From positions 1-37,413 of the IMG/VR virus record IMGVR_UViG_3300033388_001200: a stretch of DNA of 37,413 nucleotides; one strand, written 5' to 3'. Source of the stretch: a virus. Shown here one piece after another: positions 8,450 through 18,477 of the stretch. The notes under the pieces were generated by a model. That model searched no databases and was not told the DNA's origin. It saw only the letters and a program-made list of their open reading frames with translations. The position numbers were made by a program, and so were the translations under genes. The first letter of the stretch is position 1. Every line of letters begins with the position of its first letter.

Positions 8450-9673
8450 TTATCTAAGCTCTTCCCAGTGAAGAGATGATAAACAATCAGCATCAGTGCC
8501 ACCAGTTCTAATAGCAGCAATAGTTAATATACCTGTTCTGGAACTCTGTTTATCCCATAGCACTGTTTTACCTAAAAGACCTTGCCCTGATGTAGCTGCA
8601 TTTTTTTTCGTAGTAACTACATAATCTGAATAAATCCCATGTCCGTTACTTAATGCTGAAGCATTTACGTCATATTCCATCATACTTTCTGTGCCTACAT
8701 CACTCCAGCTTGCACCTGTTAAAACAGCATCATGTAAAATAACCAGTTTTATTGGGTTGTCTGGTGAAATGGAGAAAGCTTTAGGTAAGGCAATACCCAG
8801 ATTGGCATAAGTTTGAAACGTACTTTTAGGTCTTATTGATAAAAGTGGAATTAGGGTGGTACTCACTGTTATTGCAGTAATCCCATTATCAATTGATCTT
8901 GGTAATCCAATTAAATCTCTTAAAGATAGACCACCTTCGCTTTTAACGGTACAGCAGCCCGCCTTCATGGTAGCACTTGCGTTAGCCGTTATTTTATACC
9001 TAAATCCTACTGCATTCGCTTCATCACCATACCCTGTTTCCATATAAGTATCAGTAGCATTATTGTATATTCTCCAGTAAACGGGGAGTGATGGGAGTTG
9101 CCAATACCCACTATCCCTTTCATTATCATTATTAATCTCAGTTATGGGTACAATCAAGCCATTTTGTATCAAATTATATCGAATGCGGCCTACTTTCAGA
9201 CTTTGAAAATCTATTGAGAATACATGAGATTTAGTCCAATCCACACCACTTGTCGCATTACTCCAGCTAGATTGTTCGATTGTTTCTTCAACTACACTAC
9301 CCGAAGTACTTGTCCTTAAGAAGACTTCAGCCGTACCGCTACCAATCTCCGCTAAATCAAGAACACCAGTGATATCAATTAACTGACTATTTCCCGGCGT
9401 ATATGGGACAGGATGACTTCGCATTGTCGCATATGAGCCATCATTAGCATCAGATAGTGATAAAGTTAAATCTCGGGTATTACCATTAAATGTGACTGTT
9501 CCGTTATTGGTTGTCTCGTCAAAATAATCATCTTGCTTATCATAGATAAACTCTACATCTAATCTTTGTCCTGTATCAGATGTTCTGAGTCTGCCAAAAG
9601 CATCAAAGTTAGCAGTGTTAGTTTCAAACTCTACAGGTTGTATTTTGTTGCTATCTCTATTAAAGTGGGACAT
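8450..9673 (-). CDS. Tail/virion surface protein with AFGRLR N-terminal motif
   Basis: The protein has 407 residues. Its N-terminal region (AFGRLR, then Y-D-K-Q-D-D-Y-F-D-E) matches a pattern common in structural proteins of aquatic phages. The rest is beta-rich, with many Thr/Ser/Gly/Asn, as in fibre or receptor-binding domains. It ends LSSLHWEELR. It lies beside a small beta-rich protein (9675-9995) in the tail and lysis cluster. A tail fibre, or a virion protein attached to the tail, is the most likely role. The receptor is unknown. Confidence 0.65.
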   Translation of the reverse strand: MSHFNRDSNKIQPVEFETNTANFDAFGRLRTSDTGQRLDVEFIYDKQDDYFDETTNNGTVTFNGNTRDLTLSLSDANDGSYATMRSHPVPYTPGNSQLIDITGVLDLAEIGSGTAEVFLRTSTSGSVVEETIEQSSWSNATSGVDWTKSHVFSIDFQSLKVGRIRYNLIQNGLIVPITEINNDNERDSGYWQLPSLPVYWRIYNNATDTYMETGYGDEANAVGFRYKITANASATMKAGCCTVKSEGGLSLRDLIGLPRSIDNGITAITVSTTLIPLLSIRPKSTFQTYANLGIALPKAFSISPDNPIKLVILHDAVLTGASWSDVGTESMMEYDVNASALSNGHGIYSDYVVTTKKNAATSGQGLLGKTVLWDKQSSRTGILTIAAIRTGGTDADCLSSLHWEELR

Positions 9674-9674
9674 A

Positions 9675-9995
9675 CTATTTACTATAAAAAGCTAATGTAA
9701 GTTTGCAAGCAAATTCCGATATAACATGCAAGACAGTAGTTTCCCCTACATACCTAATCTCAGGGTTTAGCTCCCCCCCTGCTTCGGATATAGAGCTTGT
9801 TGGTACAGCAGCAGTAGTGTCGTAGTTTACATAGAAATCATTGTTACACATAAAAATAACAAACTCAGCACCACTAGGAACTGTAATGGTTTGTTCTGTA
9901 CTTGCTACTAAAGCTCCTGAATAGATAGTATCTGAGGGATAGAGAGCATTTGTATCTACTAGATCAAATCCTTCTATAATTTTTAAAGCTCTCAT
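9675..9995 (-). CDS. Small beta-rich structural protein, 106 aa
   Basis: This short protein is rich in Thr, Val, Ser and Tyr with alternating polar and hydrophobic residues, as expected for a beta-sandwich. Similar small proteins sit next to tail fibres or head decoration genes in podoviruses. It overlaps the stop of the M15 peptidase gene by four bases and is followed after one base by the 8450-9673 gene. No motif allows a firmer name. Confidence 0.55.
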   Translation of the reverse strand: MRALKIIEGFDLVDTNALYPSDTIYSGALVASTEQTITVPSGAEFVIFMCNNDFYVNYDTTAAVPTSSISEAGGELNPEIRYVGETTVLHVISEFACKLTLAFYSK

Positions 9996-10396
9996 GCACT
10001 GTACACCTTTACTCTATCACAATTCCTAACATCAAAATGTAACCAAGCTGTGTGCAGTTCTATGGAATTAATACAAGGAAATTTATCTGGAAACTTTAAT
10101 ATATCCTTTCTAACTTTTTCTGCATCTACATCATTAAATAAACAATCCGCAGCTCTGCCAAAAGTATGTTGAGAATAAGGTCTGTACCAAGCACTATCAG
10201 GAGTGCGTAAACCACTCCATTCTCTAGGCCCACCCCATTTCCAATTATTAATAGTTATAGATCCATACTCTTCTCTCAATTGATCAAGAGTGATGAGTAG
10301 CCTATCATCTAAAAGTTCCCAAGCTTTGTTCCCACGATCTTTGTATACATCTCTGGAGACCAGCTCTTGTATAATGAAGTGCTCTGGTATATACAT
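9992..10396 (-). CDS. M15-family D-Ala-D-Ala peptidase, endolysin
   Basis: The 134-residue protein has the M15 zinc-peptidase signature. S75-x-H77-x-x-G-R-A-x-D84 supplies two zinc ligands, and E113-L-H-x-A-W-L-H120-F-D supplies the likely catalytic Glu and third ligand. Such enzymes cut peptidoglycan stem peptides or cross-links, and in phages serve as endolysins. There is no signal peptide, so release would depend on a holin. The gene directly downstream of the XhlA-like membrane protein forms a holin-endolysin pair with it (one-base spacing). All key residues are intact and the length is normal for a single-domain M15 lysin. Confidence 0.85.
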   Translation of the reverse strand: MYIPEHFIIQELVSRDVYKDRGNKAWELLDDRLLITLDQLREEYGSITINNWKWGGPREWSGLRTPDSAWYRPYSQHTFGRAADCLFNDVDAEKVRKDILKFPDKFPCINSIELHTAWLHFDVRNCDRVKVYSA

Positions 10397-10397
10397 A

Positions 10398-10631
10398 TTA
10401 ACCTTTTAAAAAATGTAGTCCTGTCATGATTATTGCCCAAATAGAGGAAACAACAAGAACAATACCACCTATGAAGCCTTTCTGTTTAGCCATGTGATTT
10501 TGAATAATCCCCCACCTCTCATTTTCTTCTTTCATATAATCTTTCTGAAACTGGAAGAGTTTCATCAAATCTTCTTGGATTCTTTTTTGATTAGCTTCAA
10601 GAACAGCGATTCTTTCCACACTATCGGACAT
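10398..10631 (-). CDS. XhlA-like holin-associated membrane protein
   Basis: The start at 10631 is chosen because it overlaps the stop of the fibre gene (TAATG) and has GGAG upstream; an earlier in-frame GTG (10658) lacks such support. The 77-residue product has a coiled coil at about residues 3-48 and one transmembrane helix at 52-72, followed by a short basic tail. This is the layout of haemolysin XhlA-type phage lysis proteins. The adjacent M15 endolysin supports a role in membrane permeabilisation at lysis. Confidence 0.7.
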   Translation of the reverse strand: MSDSVERIAVLEANQKRIQEDLMKLFQFQKDYMKEENERWGIIQNHMAKQKGFIGGIVLVVSSIWAIIMTGLHFLKG

Positions 10632-11875
10632 TATTCTATAATCTCCAGAGCAAACCAAGAATTACTACTAGTAAGATTGACTAACAATGCCCCACCTGAA
10701 GTTTGATAACCCATCAATTCAAAATAATCTGTACCTCCAACAACCTCTAGAACTGGAGAGTTTACCGTAATTAATTGTCCACCACCACTATCTGCATTAT
10801 AACTGCCCTGTATTCTACCAGCGTAGGAGCCACTCCCATTTTTATAAATAGATATCATTCTTCTTCCTGTAGAATTGGAATTAAAAGATAATTGACCTAC
10901 TAACCTTACTTTGGTAACACCACTTGGCACACTTAATCTAGTATTATTTGTTGAGTTATCATGGATAGTGTCCGTATCATAATCTTCTTGGTTAAATCCT
11001 ATAGCTGTAACAGTACCGTCTGAGAGAGATTGTGAAGAAGTCCCATGCACAAGTGCTCCAGCATGGGCCGGAGCAGCATAAGTGTTCACATAAGCTTTAA
11101 TACTCTGTTGTGTAGCAAGCTGTGTAGCACTATCAGAAGACATGTCATCTTCATCTAACATAGCAGTAGTAACTATATCAGCATCATAAGCTTGTACATC
11201 TGAACCTATAGCTAACCCTAAAGCTGTTCTAGCAGCTTCATCAGTAGAAGAACCTGTACCACCATCAACTATAGCTAAATCTGTAATCCCATTGATAGTG
11301 CCACCATTAATGTCAATAGATGTAATAGTACCACCTACAATTCCGTTAATTGTAGGGGCTGTTAGAGTTTTATTTGTAAGTGTTTGAGTAGCAGAGTCTG
11401 AATAAGCTTTGATGCTTTGCTGAGTGGCAATAGCTGTAGCACTATCTGTTCCCATAGCGTCTTCATCAAGAATGGCTGTAACAGTGGCTCCAGAGGCTAG
11501 TACCAAACTATCTATATTAGCTGTGCCATCTATAAACAAATCCTTAAATTCATATGTAGCACTGCCTAAATCAATATCATTATCTGTGGTTGGTAGTATT
11601 ACCCCATCTGCAATTGATAATTGCTTAACAGCAGCAGCAGCAACCTCAACATAAAAATCTAAAACATCACTAACTTGATTGGCTTCTATATAATTTCTTT
11701 TATCACTATCTGCTACTACGGGAACATAACCACCTTCACCAGCAGTACCATCATGCATATGCCCTGTACTAGAAGCCATAGCTAGTAGAATTTGATTGTA
11801 TTCATCATTCCATAATGAAGAATACCCAACATTCCCATCAGATATTGTACTTTGTCTACTACTATAACCTGCCAT
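10631..11875 (-). CDS. Tail fibre with internal repeats and C1q-like tip
   Basis: The protein has 414 residues. Its N-terminus is short and polar. The middle carries a duplicated unit, LDED-x-M-x-(T/S)DSAT followed by ATQQSIKAY, at roughly residues 135-160 and 240-265, which is typical of trimeric phage fibre shafts. The last 140 residues are beta-rich, with alternating Val/Thr/Ser and a final WFALEIIE strand, consistent with a C1q/TNF-like trimeric head that may bind receptor. It lies between the nozzle protein and the lysis pair. The receptor cannot be inferred. Confidence 0.7.
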   Translation of the reverse strand: MAGYSSRQSTISDGNVGYSSLWNDEYNQILLAMASSTGHMHDGTAGEGGYVPVVADSDKRNYIEANQVSDVLDFYVEVAAAAVKQLSIADGVILPTTDNDIDLGSATYEFKDLFIDGTANIDSLVLASGATVTAILDEDAMGTDSATAIATQQSIKAYSDSATQTLTNKTLTAPTINGIVGGTITSIDINGGTINGITDLAIVDGGTGSSTDEAARTALGLAIGSDVQAYDADIVTTAMLDEDDMSSDSATQLATQQSIKAYVNTYAAPAHAGALVHGTSSQSLSDGTVTAIGFNQEDYDTDTIHDNSTNNTRLSVPSGVTKVRLVGQLSFNSNSTGRRMISIYKNGSGSYAGRIQGSYNADSGGGQLITVNSPVLEVVGGTDYFELMGYQTSGGALLVNLTSSNSWFALEIIE

Positions 11876-11877
11876 TC

Positions 11878-13464
11878 TTATCTCCTACCCGATGGTATAA
11901 AATCTATAAAAAATCCACCTATAGTGTATGGATTGTTTGTATCTTCTGTTTCAAATTTAAATGTACCACTGTACCCACTTCCTTCCAAGTTTATATTAAT
12001 AATAGGAGTGGGGGAAGCACCTAATACATCAGTTCCTAAAATAAATTCTCCTAAGAGAGATGCAGAATATATAGTTGATAAAACCTTCTCTTCTGGTTGA
12101 TGTATTGTACTATCTGCAAAATCATATTCAGGGGTGAGAGTGAGTGTTAGAGTGCCCTCTGCGTTAGTTGATAAGGAAAGTTCATGGAATGTTTTTCTCA
12201 TTCCAATGTCCCCCATATCTATTTCCACTGTCTTGTATGTAGCTTTATATGCTACATCATCAAAACTACCTGAAGTATTCTCTTTATAAATATATCCATC
12301 ATACCCACCATGATACACATCTTCTGCTCCATCAGCGCCGCTACTACTTACTATTGCAGGGGCATCCCACGCTTCAATTTCTCCCCATTCCCAAGACATA
12401 ACACCTTCTGGTGTATATCTAAGAGTTCCCAATATTGCTTTTGATGTAGATCCAGAAGAGTTGTAAAAAAACCTATATTGATTTCTTTTCTTAATTGTTA
12501 CACTGGAAACATCATAAGTTCCCAGTGCTCCTATCACATCTGCAACAAGGGGGGTGATGTTTCTGGAGATAACACCTAATTCCAAATCTCCTATACGGTC
12601 TGTGGCTGCTACAGTGCGAATACCATCTCTAGCCAAGAATAATAGATTACTACCAAACTCTTGAATAGTGAACCCATTAATACATCCAACATTTCTAGTA
12701 ACAGGCTTGAGAGTAAGCCCACCATCAAATCCTGCCAGAGTATAAATGCTATTCTTACCAAAAATCACTACCTGTTCACGAAAAGCTTTTATACCTGTAA
12801 CTTCATCGGCTATGTCTATAAATCCAGCACCACTACCCAAGAAATCATCCATCTCATATCTATCACTCCAATACACTCTATTAGGAGTAGAAGAGTCCCC
12901 AGATAGAAAAAGCCTCTCTTTCAACACTTCAGCATATGCTGGAGCTGTGGGTGCCCCCATAGCAGCAGTTAATTCTTTATAATAATACGTTCTACCACCA
13001 CCAGAGCCTGTAAATTTAATCCATCCTGCCTCATCTACACCATTAACAGCTATTACAATGCCATATTCTTCAGAACCTTCGTAAGTTACTGTATTATATC
13101 TGGCTGTGGTAGACCTAGTAAGTTCTGCTGCTGCATTGAGGTTTGTAAGATTTAATCCACCAGAAGCTGTGTCTTTATTTACTTTAATCCATGTTACACC
13201 GTCTGTGCTAAACCAAATGCCTGTATCTGCGCAAGCAAATATACCATCAGCATAATCTTTAATACCTAAGATTGTATCACTAGACCCAGTAACTTGAGCA
13301 GTGCCAAACTTCTCATATCCATAAATCTTTTTATACCCACCACTAAGAGCAGGTTCCATATTAGTAAGTTCCTGTGCTCTACCCGGATATCTTAATAACG
13401 TAAAAGGAGAAGAAGTTAAATCCAATCCTCCTTCACAACTAACTGAAAATGATTGTAATGGCAT
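11878..13464 (-). CDS. Tail nozzle/hub protein (tail tubular protein B-like)
   Basis: The 528-residue protein begins with a pattern shared by podovirus nozzle proteins: G-G-L-D-L, then S-P-F near residue 20, then LRYPGRAQELTNMEP. It continues with repeated beta-rich blades, as in the beta-propeller nozzle of short-tailed phages. It directly follows the adaptor gene with overlapping stop and start at 13464. In this position it would form the distal tube through which DNA is ejected. The assignment rests on N-terminal pattern, size and gene order. Confidence 0.75.
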   Translation of the reverse strand: MPLQSFSVSCEGGLDLTSSPFTLLRYPGRAQELTNMEPALSGGYKKIYGYEKFGTAQVTGSSDTILGIKDYADGIFACADTGIWFSTDGVTWIKVNKDTASGGLNLTNLNAAAELTRSTTARYNTVTYEGSEEYGIVIAVNGVDEAGWIKFTGSGGGRTYYYKELTAAMGAPTAPAYAEVLKERLFLSGDSSTPNRVYWSDRYEMDDFLGSGAGFIDIADEVTGIKAFREQVVIFGKNSIYTLAGFDGGLTLKPVTRNVGCINGFTIQEFGSNLLFLARDGIRTVAATDRIGDLELGVISRNITPLVADVIGALGTYDVSSVTIKKRNQYRFFYNSSGSTSKAILGTLRYTPEGVMSWEWGEIEAWDAPAIVSSSGADGAEDVYHGGYDGYIYKENTSGSFDDVAYKATYKTVEIDMGDIGMRKTFHELSLSTNAEGTLTLTLTPEYDFADSTIHQPEEKVLSTIYSASLLGEFILGTDVLGASPTPIININLEGSGYSGTFKFETEDTNNPYTIGGFFIDFIPSGRR

Positions 13465-14222
13465 TATACGTGTTTTATGCGATCATCTGTAAGTTTAATA
13501 TCAATAGGATTGTGTGCTCTACGCATCTGTTTCAATCCCCTATCAAAATCTTGTTTAGCCATAGCAGCTTGTTGCGGTTCTTGTTTAAATTGCCATACAT
13601 AATATCTAATTCTAGACATTAAGACAGGAAGATATTGACTCGGCATTATAATCTCATCATCATAAGCAGACAGGAGAGTTAATTGATTATAAGCAGTGAA
13701 GTAAATACGATAGACTTCATCAGGAATTGGACTCAATCCAAACCTACGTCCATCGGGACTTCTCATAACTCTGAGGGGTATTTCTCTACTAGTAGCATCA
13801 TGTTTTTCAGCAGTTTCTGACTTGGCATGCCAATCCTTCCATTCTTCTATAGAAATTAAACCTAACTGTCTAACTTCATACGGATCAGATTTAGCAGACA
13901 CTCCTTCCTCAGTGAGGAGGAAGTCTTCCCAATCTATATGCCCATAATCATCATCAATACCAGAGGAGGCTGCTTTAAGCAAATACCATCTAGTGCCAGC
14001 TACAGTTTCAATATATGTATTACCTAATTGCTCGTCTTGGGGAGCTGCTGTAGTTGTCCAAGGCCATTTATATTCCACATCATGAATATCAAGATATGCT
14101 CTATTGATAACTTCTTTGACATAACGTTGGATATTCTTAGCATCAGAGAAATTAGCCGCTGTTAGGCGCACTTCATTCACTTCGTCAAGCATTTCATTAC
14201 ATATATCTAGATATTGAGACAT
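13464..14222 (-). CDS. Head-tail adaptor (tail tubular protein A-like)
   Basis: This 252-residue helical protein has an N-terminus (D-I-C-N-E-M-L-D-E-V-N-E) and a later Y-K-W-P-W segment that resemble gp4/gp11-type adaptors of podoviruses. These attach under the portal and carry the nozzle and fibres. It is coupled on both sides by overlapping stop/start codons (14222 and 13464). The nozzle-like protein follows it, which is the usual order. No other function is suggested. Confidence 0.75.
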   Translation of the reverse strand: MSQYLDICNEMLDEVNEVRLTAANFSDAKNIQRYVKEVINRAYLDIHDVEYKWPWTTTAAPQDEQLGNTYIETVAGTRWYLLKAASSGIDDDYGHIDWEDFLLTEEGVSAKSDPYEVRQLGLISIEEWKDWHAKSETAEKHDATSREIPLRVMRSPDGRRFGLSPIPDEVYRIYFTAYNQLTLLSAYDDEIIMPSQYLPVLMSRIRYYVWQFKQEPQQAAMAKQDFDRGLKQMRRAHNPIDIKLTDDRIKHV

Positions 14223-16918
14223 TATCCTATTCCTAGAAGTAATCTATTTCTAATTTGATCGTAAGTAGAAACAGATATAGAAGACACATTAAATACAGGA
14301 GTTGCTACTATTGCTGTATCTGTTATTACAACAGCACTTGCAGGTATAGTAGCTGTTATATTTTCTAATGCACTTATATCATAAGTTGCGTGAGCAGAAA
14401 AAGTAATAGTTACAACTGTATTAGATGTTCTAACCACTGATATAACAAGCTCATTAGCTTTAACTACAGCATCCCAACCAGTAGCCTCTGCTTGAGCAGA
14501 ATCTAAACCATCAATAATATTTTGACGTTGTGCGTTAAAAGTTGCTCCAGATGCAACCCACGTATCTAAAGCTAAAGTTATTATAAGTGTAGCACCCCCG
14601 GCCACCATAGTGGCTTCTGTAGTTCCCGGTATTACAGTGCCAGACAAGCTGCCAGTAGCATTTACAACAATTACATCGAATTGTTTCCATTTATAATCTG
14701 TAGTATCAAAAAAAATCATACTAATAGAACCAGTAGCCTGGTCTGTAGTAAGAATTCCTGTAGCATCTACAGAAGTGTTATTAGCAGTTGGATAATAAAC
14801 CTGATCTGTATCAGCAGGCGTGCCTGTCCATCCATAGAATACACTACCTTCAGTAGTATCAGCACTCACTACTTCTATTACTGCCCACCCTGTCTGTGGA
14901 TTTACTACAATAGTTTCTGTATCTGAGTCTACTCCATCGCCTGCTGTGATTGTATGAGTGTGACTAGCTGAATCGAATGGAGTGCCTAGAGTATCAGATA
15001 AAAAACCAGATATATCAGGCATATCAAACGTCCAACTGCCAGCAGAACCTCCTATAGAAGCACTTACATCCACTTCATAATTACCTGTCGCAACATCTTG
15101 GATAGTAATATCGTCAATATCCGACCCATAGCCTGTAGTTGCTATGGCATTTCCTGTTTCTGCATCTAGAACAGGAGAGTCTACAGAAGCTATTATTGCA
15201 GAAGAAGCTACATCTATTGCCCCGATATCAACTCCTGCTAGACCTGTTCCCTCAAGAGCAGAATTTGTAGGAGTAAATGCTAGTCGAAAATAAATAAGCG
15301 CCGCAGCTTTAGTATAATTAGTATCAAAAGTATCTGCTGAGCCAGAACGATCAAACCCGTTAAGTTTCATCATCTCAGCAAAAGCATTATCTACTGTTCC
15401 ACCACCCCCGAGAGAAGTGTCCCATGTAGCCAGAGTTGCATCTTTATTGGCTAACTGTGGATCGGCTGTTATGTCATTAGCACCAAAACCAGTGCTTACA
15501 CCTTCTGTTAACGTGCCATTAGCAACAGTGATATCTTCGTAGTGATCTGCAATTTGATACCAGCAGTTGTAATCGGCATAAGCTATATCTTGGACTGAAG
15601 TATTAGATTGAATGCTTGTCTCAGCTCCATCATTAATACCAACTAACAAACTATTTCTTGCTGTAATAGAATTAGCTGTAAAATTTGCTGTTTCAAAAAT
15701 CAGTAAATTATCAAAGTTTCCTGCTTTATGAATGTGAGTGTGACGATCAATTAAAATAGTGCCACTATTAGCACTTGTGGAAACAATACCATTACCACCA
15801 ACAGTAGTATTTCTCTGTATAATAGTGTCGCCACCATTGAATCCAAAAGCATTACCAGCACTTTCACCAATAAAAACAATATTGTCTTCAAATGTTCCCG
15901 GCGTGTCTGAGGTTGTGTCTGGACCTCCTCCATCGGATAGTGGGTGAGGGTTTGTTGTGTCAGCTTCAACGATTGAATCGAATACATGCCAATCACCAAG
16001 CTGGCCTGCCTCGTTACCCATCAAAATCTGGTTAGCACCTGAGTTACTTGAGTTGTAGCTGTGTAGAGTAATATCAAGCTCTATAGGTACGCTATTGTTA
16101 TTTTTAACTACAACATCTTCACCAACACAATTAGAAATTACCAGAGGGCTTGTCCATACAGCAGCATTAGGGAATATAAATATAACGCTTTGGGTTGAAA
16201 TGCCCGCCCACGTGCAGTCCCACCAACCGCGAGTATTAGCGTCGTGAGCTGCGCTTATCGTATATTCAGCACATTCCTTGTTGCTTGTTGTATGGGCTGG
16301 GTTTCTATAGTCGCAATTTGTCCATTTATAGGTAGCTGAAGCGGAAGGATTAGAACCAGCACCAAATCGTAGTCTCCAATAATCATCAATTAAACAATTA
16401 TCAACCTCAATAACAGAAGCTTTAGCAGAAGACCTGATGTACATTCCATAGTCTGCTGTGGAAGTCCCTCTGCCCCAACGAGTGATATTGCAATAACTTG
16501 GAGTGAATGTGCATAATTCATTGTTATTTGGTGATCTTACAGAAAATCCATAAGTTGCCGCTGCTTGTAGGGTAGCACGACTACCTTCTGTACCATTTAC
16601 ATCCCATACACCAGCATCACCAGAGTAATTGATGTTATAATCACCACCAAAAGTAACAGTGGAACCTGCGTTCTGTGTAACGGTGCCTGCAAGAGTTACA
16701 TCACCATTGAGAGTTAACGTATAAACTCCTACAATTACTTCACCCCCAGCATTAACATCTAGTGCTGTACCAGTACTACCTATTGTAATGCTACCATCTA
16801 CAGTTACGATATGAGTGTTAGCGATTACAGCATCATCGCCTGTGGTAGGAGCAACCCCCCCTACCCATGTAGCAGTATCAGACCAAACTCCTGTCTGTGT
16901 TGAAGTGATTGTAGCCAT
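14222..16918 (-). CDS. Large beta-helix tail protein with G8-like N-terminus
   Basis: The 898-residue protein opens with G-x-W-S-D-x-A-T-W-x-G-G and P-T-x-G-D-D-A-V-I, the pattern of G8-like modules that cap right-handed beta-helices. Residues about 60-560 are a long series of short Val/Ile/Asn/Gly-rich strands compatible with a parallel beta-helix. The last 330 residues look like small beta-sandwich (Ig-like) modules. Such proteins are tailspikes or surface adhesins that bind or cut polysaccharide. No catalytic residues can be assigned. It overlaps both neighbours by one or a few bases. Confidence 0.6.
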   Translation of the reverse strand: MATITSTQTGVWSDTATWVGGVAPTTGDDAVIANTHIVTVDGSITIGSTGTALDVNAGGEVIVGVYTLTLNGDVTLAGTVTQNAGSTVTFGGDYNINYSGDAGVWDVNGTEGSRATLQAAATYGFSVRSPNNNELCTFTPSYCNITRWGRGTSTADYGMYIRSSAKASVIEVDNCLIDDYWRLRFGAGSNPSASATYKWTNCDYRNPAHTTSNKECAEYTISAAHDANTRGWWDCTWAGISTQSVIFIFPNAAVWTSPLVISNCVGEDVVVKNNNSVPIELDITLHSYNSSNSGANQILMGNEAGQLGDWHVFDSIVEADTTNPHPLSDGGGPDTTSDTPGTFEDNIVFIGESAGNAFGFNGGDTIIQRNTTVGGNGIVSTSANSGTILIDRHTHIHKAGNFDNLLIFETANFTANSITARNSLLVGINDGAETSIQSNTSVQDIAYADYNCWYQIADHYEDITVANGTLTEGVSTGFGANDITADPQLANKDATLATWDTSLGGGGTVDNAFAEMMKLNGFDRSGSADTFDTNYTKAAALIYFRLAFTPTNSALEGTGLAGVDIGAIDVASSAIIASVDSPVLDAETGNAIATTGYGSDIDDITIQDVATGNYEVDVSASIGGSAGSWTFDMPDISGFLSDTLGTPFDSASHTHTITAGDGVDSDTETIVVNPQTGWAVIEVVSADTTEGSVFYGWTGTPADTDQVYYPTANNTSVDATGILTTDQATGSISMIFFDTTDYKWKQFDVIVVNATGSLSGTVIPGTTEATMVAGGATLIITLALDTWVASGATFNAQRQNIIDGLDSAQAEATGWDAVVKANELVISVVRTSNTVVTITFSAHATYDISALENITATIPASAVVITDTAIVATPVFNVSSISVSTYDQIRNRLLLGIG

Positions 16919-18453
16919 TAAATAGCTGCCTTCATAAGTATCGCGCCTTCTAAGTACCCAAGATCAAGGGAAGTTATTGCGGTATCTGTAGTATTATTCT
17001 CTAGTAACCTATAATAAGTAGCACCAAGCGCGTGGGAAATTGAGTTTGTTCCGATACTTGCTGCTCCTCCTGAAACGGGAATTTTGCAGAGTATAATAGC
17101 ATTGTCATACTCTCTACCTAGCACTGTGTACCCTGTATCAGAGGCGAAAGTAAAGAACCTATCTGTATTAGGTGTTCCCCAATAATCATTACTTACTCTT
17201 TCTACAGGATCTCCTAAATCAATTTCTAAGTTGTCATGCCAATGCGTGTCAATAACTGTTCCATAGGGATCACCTCCATAGTTAGCAGCACCACCAGCGT
17301 GATACATCATATTTGCATTTGGATGATTGAGTAAATAGTTGCCCGCCAACAAGTATTGTCTATAATCAATAGAATCAGATGCTGGATAAGATGAAGTGCT
17401 TATTCTTGTTTCTGCTCGAATAAAAATCTTTCTTCCTGCCTCTAGATCATCGTATGTTGATACAAAGCGAGGCAAAAAATTTGTATTTGTCACACTAGAA
17501 AATGCGAATTCAATAGCTAAGTCATTGTATGCTGATGTATGAGTGATATTAAACATGTCGTTATAATAATTGTATAAATTATCAATGTGAGCAGCATTTG
17601 CTGTCACTCTAAAGTTGGCATTGCCTGTTTGTGTTTGCATATAAGACTCCAATGCAGAATACGCATTTGTTAAATCCGTCTCCGCTTGCGCATATACTTG
17701 TGCCTCTGTACCAACACTCCTTAATTCAATAGTATTTTCAAGATGGGAGTGCCAATCATTTCTGTTGATAACACCTGAGAAACTATCTAAAAATAACCCA
17801 TCTATAAATACACCTGGATTATCCTGCACCTCACACATAGCTAAAGACATTGCTTGGAATGCAGAGCGCCATGTTGTAGATGATGGGCATATTGATGGAG
17901 TTCCACCATTCCATCTACATAGCATTCTTGATTCAGTTATATTAGCTGCTGAACCTCCTCCCCAGCCCGGTACTAATACTGTTGTTGGATTACTATAAGA
18001 CCCTCCAATACGGATTGTAGTATCATAGTAAGCATGGTAGTACAAATCCTCTGGATCTAACGCATTGTCCGTACACCAACTTTCCATCCATGTGATGTTG
18101 GCCGCAAACATACTATGGTAGGCAGTATATTTCATAATACCTGTACTGGTATTAGCGCCTTTAATTGTGTTATAAGTAACAGAATCGGAGTAGTTAACAT
18201 TATTAGGTTCCCATTCCGTCACCGCTCCAATTACCCAATCATGTTTTGTTGCTATCTCTGCTAAGTTATCTAAGAAGGTTTGATTGGCAATAAATCGCAC
18301 ATAATCATATCCAAAAGTCTTTACATGCGTCCAAATATTTGGAGGTAAATAAGGATTATCATCCCTAGTAGTATTCGGATAATTACCATCTAAAGTAGGA
18401 CTAGAACTTTGTACTGTCCAAGCAGAAACATTTACATCAATAGGTGTTGTCAT
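16918..18453 (-). CDS. Putative glycoside-hydrolase tail protein (depolymerase candidate)
   Basis: The 511-residue protein looks like a TIM-barrel glycosidase followed by a C-terminal beta-sandwich. The segment at about residues 214-227, with D218-G-L-F-L-D223-S-F-S-G, resembles the catalytic strand of uncharacterised glycosyl-hydrolase-like families, where an Asp on such a strand acts in catalysis. The C-terminus (N-A-I-I-L-C-K-I-P, then a closing G-A-I-L-M-K) resembles the sandwich that ends these enzymes. There is no signal peptide, as expected for a virion part. Located between head and tail genes, it may degrade host surface polysaccharide. The substrate is unknown. Confidence 0.55.
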   Translation of the reverse strand: MTTPIDVNVSAWTVQSSSPTLDGNYPNTTRDDNPYLPPNIWTHVKTFGYDYVRFIANQTFLDNLAEIATKHDWVIGAVTEWEPNNVNYSDSVTYNTIKGANTSTGIMKYTAYHSMFAANITWMESWCTDNALDPEDLYYHAYYDTTIRIGGSYSNPTTVLVPGWGGGSAANITESRMLCRWNGGTPSICPSSTTWRSAFQAMSLAMCEVQDNPGVFIDGLFLDSFSGVINRNDWHSHLENTIELRSVGTEAQVYAQAETDLTNAYSALESYMQTQTGNANFRVTANAAHIDNLYNYYNDMFNITHTSAYNDLAIEFAFSSVTNTNFLPRFVSTYDDLEAGRKIFIRAETRISTSSYPASDSIDYRQYLLAGNYLLNHPNANMMYHAGGAANYGGDPYGTVIDTHWHDNLEIDLGDPVERVSNDYWGTPNTDRFFTFASDTGYTVLGREYDNAIILCKIPVSGGAASIGTNSISHALGATYYRLLENNTTDTAITSLDLGYLEGAILMKAAI

Positions 18454-18477
18454 TTAGTAGTGTTGCATCCTAATTTA

